Of a DNA stretch of 62,064 nucleotides, positions 56,730-62,064 are shown piece by piece; positions within the stretch are counted from its first letter, which is position 1, and every line of letters starts with the position of its first letter. Under the pieces are notes generated by a model that worked only from the letters and a program-made list of their open reading frames with translations, did no database searches and was not told the DNA's origin. A program made the translations under genes and the position numbers. This DNA comes from a virus. The DNA is taken from the IMG/VR virus record IMGVR_UViG_3300015360_000003, positions 1 to 62,064 of that record; one strand, 5' to 3'.

Positions 56730-58015
56730 TGCCACAGGTCATCTCCCATTACATCTTTCATAAAGGTGCTCTTTTCCTTTAACACTTCCAAAATATCCTC
56801 GTCAATGGTGTCATATCCGATCATATTGGTGATATGGATACACGTCGCCTTTTGACCGATTCTATCAACCCGCCCATATGCCTGCTCTACTACGGCAGGC
56901 GACCAGCATTGCTCCACCATCAACATATGCGATGCTCTGGTCAGGGTAATCCCTTCACCACCTGCTTGAATATTGCATAGGATGACATCTAGCACCCCGC
57001 GCTGAAAATCAACCTCCGCCCTGTTTTTTTCTTCTCTGCTATCCTGCCCTGTCACCGAGGCACAACGACGGCCAGACGTTTCCAGCGCCACCTTAATCTG
57101 CCGTAGCACCTCAGTATGGGTACAGAACACTACAAGCGGTTCCTCGACACCTAAGCAGTACTCTACGGCGGCGTCGATCTTGGCAACGCCTACATCGTTT
57201 AACAGCTTTGCGATGTGTTTAGGCACTACCGCGCCGTTTTTGTCGATGGCAAACCGAATCTCGACAGGGCTTATACGTTCCCCAGCCGCCGAGAGGTGCA
57301 CTCTTAAATTCTTTACAACTATCGGCGGCAGCTCAGCTAATACAGCGGTTTTAATTCGGCGAAGTGTGATCTTGGCAAACGCAGCGCGTAGGATCTTACG
57401 CCTATCCTGGCGCACTCCTTTATATCTCTTCCCGCCGCTCCACCAATCAACTTCCACGTCGCAGAAGTACTCAGAGAACCCGCTATAAGTGCCCCATTTC
57501 CCTGGCTGCGCGATATGTAGGTATGAATAGTAATCCTGCCCGCTCGAAGTCGCCGGCGTTGCCGTCATCATCCATATTTTACCTGTGGTTGCGTCGGCGA
57601 GTTTACAAAAGGCTCTACAGGTTAAGGATTTAAAGTTTTTTATCTTATGCGCTTCGTCGGCGATTATGCAGCTCCACTTCACTTTAAGTAGTCGCGCTAA
57701 TTGTTTTTTCTTATGTAGGAATTGAAAGGAAACAACTATAAAGCGCAGCCGCCCGGACAAGGGCACCTTTTCCTTGATCTGCCGAAGCTGTAGCACGGTG
57801 TACTCTTCTCCCGATAGGAACTTATCTATTGCCTGGCCCCACATGAGGGTTAACGAGGCCGGACATACAATGAGTACGTTGCCGCCGAGTTTATGCGCTG
57901 CGAAAATTGCTTGAGGACTTTTTCCTAGTCCGGTTTGATCGGCGAGTAAGCAGCGAGAGTTAGAAAGTAGAAACTCTACACCATCAGATTGAAAAGGAAG
58001 GGGTTTAAATTTCAT
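56726..58015 (-). CDS. SNF2/SF2-type DEAH helicase
   Basis: The 429-residue product shows DQTGLGKS (26-33, Walker A), ADEAHKIKN (119-127, motif II), MTATPA, and a C-terminal GGEGITLTRASH followed by QAYGRVDRIGQ (motif VI). The short length fits phage SNF2-like helicases that remodel protein-DNA complexes or branched DNA. I chose the ATG at 58015; upstream Met codons lie in the operator-rich region. It is the first gene of the leftward replication operon. Confidence 0.9.
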   Translation of the reverse strand: MKFKPLPFQSDGVEFLLSNSRCLLADQTGLGKSPQAIFAAHKLGGNVLIVCPASLTLMWGQAIDKFLSGEEYTVLQLRQIKEKVPLSGRLRFIVVSFQFLHKKKQLARLLKVKWSCIIADEAHKIKNFKSLTCRAFCKLADATTGKIWMMTATPATSSGQDYYSYLHIAQPGKWGTYSGFSEYFCDVEVDWWSGGKRYKGVRQDRRKILRAAFAKITLRRIKTAVLAELPPIVVKNLRVHLSAAGERISPVEIRFAIDKNGAVVPKHIAKLLNDVGVAKIDAAVEYCLGVEEPLVVFCTHTEVLRQIKVALETSGRRCASVTGQDSREEKNRAEVDFQRGVLDVILCNIQAGGEGITLTRASHMLMVEQCWSPAVVEQAYGRVDRIGQKATCIHITNMIGYDTIDEDILEVLKEKSTFMKDVMGDDLWQ

Positions 58016-58024
58016 TCTTGTATT

Positions 58025-58060
58025 CAATGTGTACATTGTATACCTTGTATACATTGTCCA
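58025..58060. promoter_or_regulatory. 10-bp-spaced GTATAC operator-like repeats in the divergent region
   Basis: Units around 58028-58034 (TGTGTAC), 58037-58043 (TGTATAC) and 58046-58052 (TGTATAC) recur about one helical turn apart between the divergent SNF2 and ribbon-helix-helix genes. Another TGTATAC lies at 58081-58087 just before the RHH ATG. Probable binding sites of a small repressor. Confidence 0.55.
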
Positions 58061-58091
58061 TCTTGTTTCCGGCCTGGTACTGTATACCCCG

Positions 58092-58247
58092 ATGACTAAC
58101 CCCGAACAACCACAATCTTTCAGCGTAACGGCGCGTGTTTCACACAGGCTTTACAAAAAACTTAAATCGGAGTCTAAATACCGTGACCGCACGATTTCCC
58201 GCTTAATAGCTAAAATACTAGGTAAACATTTTAAATGTTCCTTATAG
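58092..58247 (+). CDS. small ribbon-helix-helix-like DNA-binding protein
   Basis: The 51-residue product reads MTNPEQPQSFSVTARVSHRL, then YKKLKSESKYRDRTISRLIA. The strand SFSVTARVS followed by helices fits Arc/MetJ-type repressors. The adjacent GTATAC repeats could be its operators, giving control of the divergent replication genes. The ATG at 58092 lacks a clear ribosome site. It overlaps the 58235 gene by 13 bp. Confidence 0.65.
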   Translation: MTNPEQPQSFSVTARVSHRLYKKLKSESKYRDRTISRLIAKILGKHFKCSL

Positions 58248-58543
58248 CCCCTATTCCTGTCGCCTGGTTCAACGACGACTTATCGAAAAAAGCCTGCGTC
58301 CGTTTCGAGATCCGACTCATCAAAGCAAAAGACTGGATTGCGTTAGAGACGCTGGCCGGTTTAATTCTTCCTATCGATTTCGACCTGCGGCAGTACTTGT
58401 CGAAAAACATGCTCCACGCCATTTACTTCAAAACGGATACCAGCAATGTCCTCATTCACCCGGACGCGCTCCTTAAACTCTGCAAAAGAACTATTAAGCA
58501 ACGAATCAAGCGAGAGCGAGTTTCTCCTAGAAGATTGCACTGA
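58235..58543 (+). CDS. hypothetical protein upstream of the primase-helicase
   Basis: The 102-residue product (MFLIAPIPVAWFNDDLSKKA) is strongly basic at its C-terminus (KRTIKQRIKRERVSPRRLH). The last 98 bp overlap the primase gene in another frame. It could be a DNA-binding accessory protein for the origin. Not recognised. Confidence 0.6.
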   Translation: MFLIAPIPVAWFNDDLSKKACVRFEIRLIKAKDWIALETLAGLILPIDFDLRQYLSKNMLHAIYFKTDTSNVLIHPDALLKLCKRTIKQRIKRERVSPRRLH

Positions 58544-60836
58544 TCATACGGCGGCAGCGAAAGAAGGAATCGATTTTCTTTTCGACTCCTTCCCGTACGC
58601 TATCCACACCTTTCAATATATTAAAAAATCGGAATCGGCCAAGCTTGTAACTCCGGTCCGCACGTACACCGATAAAGCCGCCGCTTGTAAAGATGCGTTG
58701 CTCTATAATCAAAGAGGCTACGACGTTTTTTTCATGGTTAATGAAGGCGACGGCGTTATTCACGACGGAAAACAAACGCCGCGTTCGCAACTATCGGTCC
58801 AATACCTGTCGAAGTGTTTTATCGACACTGATAACTGCCCGATTGCTAAAGTCGAGGCGTATCTCAACGATATCGGGCTGACTCCTCACATCAAAATATG
58901 CTCTTCGCCTAATCGATATCACCTGTACTTCGACTTCTCCCCTGTTCCGAAAACCGATGCCTCTGTTTTTAAATGGAACACGATACAAAACATGCTGCAT
59001 CGGCTAGGCGATCCATCGATTAAAAATCCCACGCAAAAGCTGGGGATGGATAAGACGATGCGCGATCACTCAAAGATCCTGCGCGTCCCTGGCTTCTCAC
59101 ACATTAAAAAACTAGCCCTCGTCGCTGTATCCGAGATCTCTACCGTCCCGCCGTATACACTCGATCAGATCTTTGAATTGACAGACGCCCAATCATATCT
59201 CGACTACAATGTGCAAACCTACGGAACCGCCGAGCCGTCAAACGTCCCCGATCTGGCCGATACCTCTATCCTGCCTGCGGGCGAACGCTTTTCAGCCCTG
59301 CAATCCCTGTCGCTCCACTTAGCTAATACCGAATCGGACCGCGAAACGGCGTACTCTCTATTTGATAACTTCGTCCGCAACCGACTAGATAATACCGACA
59401 GTGTTTACTACACGGACAAGTTAACGCCTAAATCGCTCGCTCTATTCAGCTCCGCGTTCGACAAGGTAAAAGCCGAGAACTTACACATCGTACAGTCCTT
59501 TCCGCTCGACGACGGAAGCACTCCTGCCCCGTGGCATCTCCCTGACTCTTTTTACCTGTCGGCCCCGAACGGATTCGGGGACATTGTAAAACAGGTGATG
59601 GATAACTCTTTATATCCCTGCGCTGCCTTGGCTTTCGGCACCTTCCTAGCGGGCCTCTCGATACTAAAATCAAAGACTCACTTAACCCCTAAAGGTTCGT
59701 CGCCTGCCCTGTACATTATCAACGTGGCGATCAGCGGCTACGGCAAGAACGATCCGATGACTTTCCTGCAAAACACTCTTTGGCACTACGGCTATGGTAA
59801 GTTAATCGGAAACGAGATCCGGTCTGATCGCGGCGTCTACGAGCATCTGGCCGCCAATGATGGGTTGGGGTTTTTTCTACTCGACGAAATCGGTCCCCTG
59901 CTTAGTTCCATCCAGGAGGAATCGGCCTCTACTCACCTGGCCTATATCGCGAAGGCGTTTTTACAGCTCTATTCCTCCGGGGCCATGCGGGGAATATCGT
60001 TTGGGAAGACGGCCAAGGCCAACTCTAAGAAAGGCGAGCCGGAACTCGTTCTCGATAACCCAATGGCGGCTATTTGCGGATATACGGTGCCGTCGAAATT
60101 CGCCACCCTTTTTAACGCCGATTCGGTCAATCAGGGCCTGTTCCAACGCTTCATTCCGATAGTTCCTGAAATCTTGCGGGTGCCTGAAAACGACAACGCC
60201 AACAAGTTTGCAATTATCACCTCTCCTCTCTTTGTTCACGCGTCTATTCCTGTTGAACTCGACTCAGAGGGGAACGCGGTTGAGGCTATACAATCCCTGC
60301 CTCGTGTCTCAATCGCATACACCCCTGACGCTCTAAAGGAGTTTAAGCGGCTATCTGACCATTATAGGGATCTCTTGATTAGCTCCGCCAACGATGCCGA
60401 GAAGGCCCCGTATTCGGGCCTCTATAGCCGCCTGGCCGAGCAGATTGAGAGGGTTGCCACTGTACTATCGGCGACCGTGATAGACCTGCCCACGCTAAAC
60501 TACGCGGCGGAGTTTATCGAGTCCCGTCACAGGGCAATTATGGCGCTCGCCGATTCAACGGTTCTCAAGACCAAGGGCAGCGAGAATATTCAGAATGAGG
60601 CCCTTATTCTGAATACGATTGCCCTGATGGCGCGTGAGCTCGAAACCCCGGTCATTTTTAAGACCGAGCTATACCGGCGTGTGCGGCGTAGTTTTGCCAC
60701 GATGAAGCAGTTTGATACCGCGTTGGCCGACGCCGCCGAGCTGCGGCGTATCGTTATGGTTCCAAACTACAAGCGATCTATGGTTAAAGGCGCTCGCCCT
60801 GGGTTGGGAGTAATGTTGGGCGACCTGCTCGACTAA
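58446..60836 (+). CDS. primase-helicase (RepB-like primase plus DUF3987-type ATPase)
   Basis: The 796-residue product combines an N-terminal archaeo-eukaryotic-type primase with a C-terminal helicase. The primase half has CFIDTDNCP (124-132, metal-binding Asp pair), CSSPNRYHLYFDF (about 153-165) and MRDHSKILRVPGFSH (about 205-219). The helicase half (from about 370) has a P-loop-like AISGYGKND (about 427-435), a LLDEIGPL Walker B (about 478) and ARKAL-type sensor residues. This fusion is common in phages and plasmids with a dedicated origin. It ends 40 bp before the iteron region, fitting an initiator role. Confidence 0.85.
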   Translation: MSSFTRTRSLNSAKELLSNESSESEFLLEDCTDHTAAAKEGIDFLFDSFPYAIHTFQYIKKSESAKLVTPVRTYTDKAAACKDALLYNQRGYDVFFMVNEGDGVIHDGKQTPRSQLSVQYLSKCFIDTDNCPIAKVEAYLNDIGLTPHIKICSSPNRYHLYFDFSPVPKTDASVFKWNTIQNMLHRLGDPSIKNPTQKLGMDKTMRDHSKILRVPGFSHIKKLALVAVSEISTVPPYTLDQIFELTDAQSYLDYNVQTYGTAEPSNVPDLADTSILPAGERFSALQSLSLHLANTESDRETAYSLFDNFVRNRLDNTDSVYYTDKLTPKSLALFSSAFDKVKAENLHIVQSFPLDDGSTPAPWHLPDSFYLSAPNGFGDIVKQVMDNSLYPCAALAFGTFLAGLSILKSKTHLTPKGSSPALYIINVAISGYGKNDPMTFLQNTLWHYGYGKLIGNEIRSDRGVYEHLAANDGLGFFLLDEIGPLLSSIQEESASTHLAYIAKAFLQLYSSGAMRGISFGKTAKANSKKGEPELVLDNPMAAICGYTVPSKFATLFNADSVNQGLFQRFIPIVPEILRVPENDNANKFAIITSPLFVHASIPVELDSEGNAVEAIQSLPRVSIAYTPDALKEFKRLSDHYRDLLISSANDAEKAPYSGLYSRLAEQIERVATVLSATVIDLPTLNYAAEFIESRHRAIMALADSTVLKTKGSENIQNEALILNTIALMARELETPVIFKTELYRRVRRSFATMKQFDTALADAAELRRIVMVPNYKRSMVKGARPGLGVMLGDLLD

Positions 60837-60876
60837 AAAACCTGTCCTTTCCTGTCTTTTCTGACATTTTCAAACG

Positions 60877-61258
60877 TCCAAAATAGAACAACTGGAAAAC
60901 AAGCGTGTACAGAAGGACTGTTTTTGTACACTCTTGATTTCTTGATACACTCTTGATTCGGAACAAAGCCATAGTATCATTAAGAAAAATCAAGAGTGTA
61001 CAAAATCAAGAGTGTACGGGGGGTATGAGTGTTTCTCTCCCAAAAGGAGAAGAAAGTAAAAACTTTCTGAAAAACGCGACACTCTTGTTTTTTGATTTTC
61101 ATTTATTTATAAATATATGATATTATTATATATATGTATATATAAGAGGGAATCAAGAGTGTATCAAGAGTGTATCAAGAGTGTACAGAAACACTGTTTC
61201 TGTACACTCTTGATTTCCAGGTGTTCTATTTTGGAAAAAACCAGGTGTTTTCAAGTGT
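60877..61258. other. probable replication origin: inverted iteron array with AT-rich core
   Basis: The motif ATCAAGAGTGTA(C/T) or its reverse complement occurs about nine times: near 60927, 60943, 60989, 61006, 61152, 61163, 61174 and 61203, plus a degenerate copy at 61079. The outer parts (about 60877-60958 and 61142-61250) are imperfect inverted copies sharing CCAAAATAGAAC and the iteron pairs. They flank an AT-only tract (about 61086-61143). Iterons plus an AT-rich unwinding region next to a primase-helicase gene form a classical origin. No gene is seen in 60837-61250. Confidence 0.75.
61174..61214. repeat. 41-bp near-perfect palindrome within the origin region
   Basis: Two 20-bp arms (61174-61193 and 61195-61214) pair perfectly around one central base. 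Each arm is one iteron plus AGAAAC. It could extrude as a cruciform or form a terminator-like RNA hairpin. Confidence 0.8.
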
Positions 61259-61841
61259 TTGCGGATTCCGCCATTTTTGTCATGACGCGGACGACGTAGG
61301 CTTCTGATTCTGGAAACTGCCTTTTCAGAGCCTTCGGGCCGCCGTTGTAGACGCGAAGGGCGTTTCCTATGGTCGCTTGGGAGGCTAGTTCCTGCGAAAG
61401 TATAAGTGCCCCGCAGTCTATGTTCGTGGCCTCGTCCCAAAGCTTCCCGGCGTGTGAGAGGCCGCACCTTTTGTAGTTCGCAGGCATTATTTGCAGCAGC
61501 CCAATCGCCCCTTTGAGGCTTAATGCAGTCGGATTTTTCTGGGACTCGGTGCTCGCTAGGGCATGAAGGAGCGGACGCCGGATGCCGTATTTATCAGCCG
61601 CACGATCAATCAGGCTATCAATCGAGGTCGGGGATGGAATCGGCTGAAGTCCTACAGACTGCAACAGGTAGTAGCCCGCCTCATACGTCTTACTGACCAT
61701 AATATTTTCTGCGTGGATGTAGCCTGCCGATCCGTAGTGAAGCACGAACGGCAAAGCGGCGAGACTAGCTAGGATAATACTGCGGCTGCGAATCATAGTC
61801 GTACCTCGTTTGGGCGTATTTACTTCGTCAATTGTCGTCAT
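61251..61841 (-). CDS. membrane-anchored lytic transglycosylase (SLT-type)
   Basis: The 196-residue product has a hydrophobic segment (about 21-36) with a basic lead, so it is a signal-anchor. The catalytic domain has ALASTESQKNP (E99), GAIGLLQIMP (112-120 with the GLLQIM pattern) and LRVYNGGPKAL near the end, the SLT blocks. It cleaves peptidoglycan glycosidic bonds and is a good endolysin or secretion-assisting candidate. AAAGGAG sits 6 nt before the chosen ATG. It reads towards the origin region and ends there. Confidence 0.9.
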   Translation of the reverse strand: MTTIDEVNTPKRGTTMIRSRSIILASLAALPFVLHYGSAGYIHAENIMVSKTYEAGYYLLQSVGLQPIPSPTSIDSLIDRAADKYGIRRPLLHALASTESQKNPTALSLKGAIGLLQIMPANYKRCGLSHAGKLWDEATNIDCGALILSQELASQATIGNALRVYNGGPKALKRQFPESEAYVVRVMTKMAESANT

Positions 61842-61895
61842 GTTTTCTCCTTTAAAATGTGAGAGCGGGGGACAGGGGCGAGAGGGGGACAGGGG

Positions 61896-62064
61896 CGAGC
61901 GTGGCAGGTGGGTAATCATCGGTTAATCCCATGTGCGAGAGGGGGACAGGTGGGTAATCATCGGTTACTGCCATGTGCGAGCCTTCGAGCGTGGCAGGTG
62001 GGTAATCATCGGTTAATCCCATGTGCGAGCCTTCGAGCGTGGCAGGTGGGTAATCATCGGTTAA
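61896..62064. repeat. 48-bp tandem repeat array, right end
   Basis: A partial unit (to 61926), a 42-bp variant (61927-61968, with GAGGGGGACAGG replacing the GCCTTCGAGCGTGGCAGG part) and two full units (61969-62016, 62017-62064). The last unit is identical to the first 48 bases of the window and in register with it. Upstream, 61863-61895 has shorter GAGGGGGACAGGGGC repeats. Confidence 0.95.

Overview
The window looks like a complete or nearly complete genome of a tailed, probably podovirus-type phage of a Gram-negative host. It carries terminase, portal, scaffold, coat and tail genes, a giant internal-virion protein, a family A DNA polymerase, a primase-helicase and an SSB. The Gram-negative host is inferred from an LpxR-type outer-membrane lipid A deacylase, a lipoprotein with a lipobox and two lytic transglycosylase domains. 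No integrase, tRNA or RNA polymerase gene was seen, so transcription probably uses the host enzyme. The first and last 48 bases are identical and lie in register within the same 48-bp tandem repeat. The molecule is therefore circular or terminally redundant and was opened inside that repeat.

Layout. (1) 1-242: 48-bp tandem repeats and a 13-bp-stem hairpin. (2) 243-8642, minus strand: about 25 small accessory genes, apparently transcribed from one sigma70-like promoter (8671-8700). Many are paralogues of each other, and many junctions carry a hairpin of one covarying family. Two encode proteins with cysteine at every third residue; one encodes a short sliding-clamp-like protein. (3) 8643-9060: control region with a 20-bp palindrome and GATC-containing 19-bp direct repeats. 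(4) 9061-11498: an unknown rightward gene and the large terminase (minus strand). (5) 11564-40222, plus strand: portal, scaffold, major capsid protein with an intrinsic terminator, cysteine-rich decoration or fibre proteins, tail proteins, an S74-chaperone protein, a transglycosylase-bearing internal protein and a 2074-residue internal protein. (6) 40197-58015, minus strand: replication and host-interaction genes. Read in the direction of transcription these are an SNF2-like helicase, a PD-(D/E)XK exonuclease, an SSB, a third Cys-every-third protein, a possible Acb2/Tad1-type hairpin protein, a membrane metzincin, Dam-type methylase, LpxR, DNA polymerase, an HTH protein, a papain-like protease, a lipoprotein, GroES, a RuvC-like resolvase and a DUF5675 protein. 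(7) 58092-60836, plus strand: a small ribbon-helix-helix-like protein and a primase-helicase. (8) 60837-61250: an inverted array of iterons around an AT-rich core, the best origin candidate. (9) 61251-61841, minus strand: a membrane-anchored lytic transglycosylase, followed by the repeat array again.

How it fits together. The polymerase, primase-helicase, SSB, exonuclease, SNF2 helicase, clamp-like protein and RuvC-like nuclease make a largely self-contained replication and recombination set next to a probable iteron origin. LpxR, the membrane metzincin, the lipoprotein and the papain-like protease suggest investment in remodelling the host envelope. The left accessory module appears to have grown by duplication of small gene-plus-hairpin cassettes.

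All functions are read from sequence motifs without database searches. Coding calls for the smallest genes rest on start/stop overlaps, ribosome sites and plausible composition.
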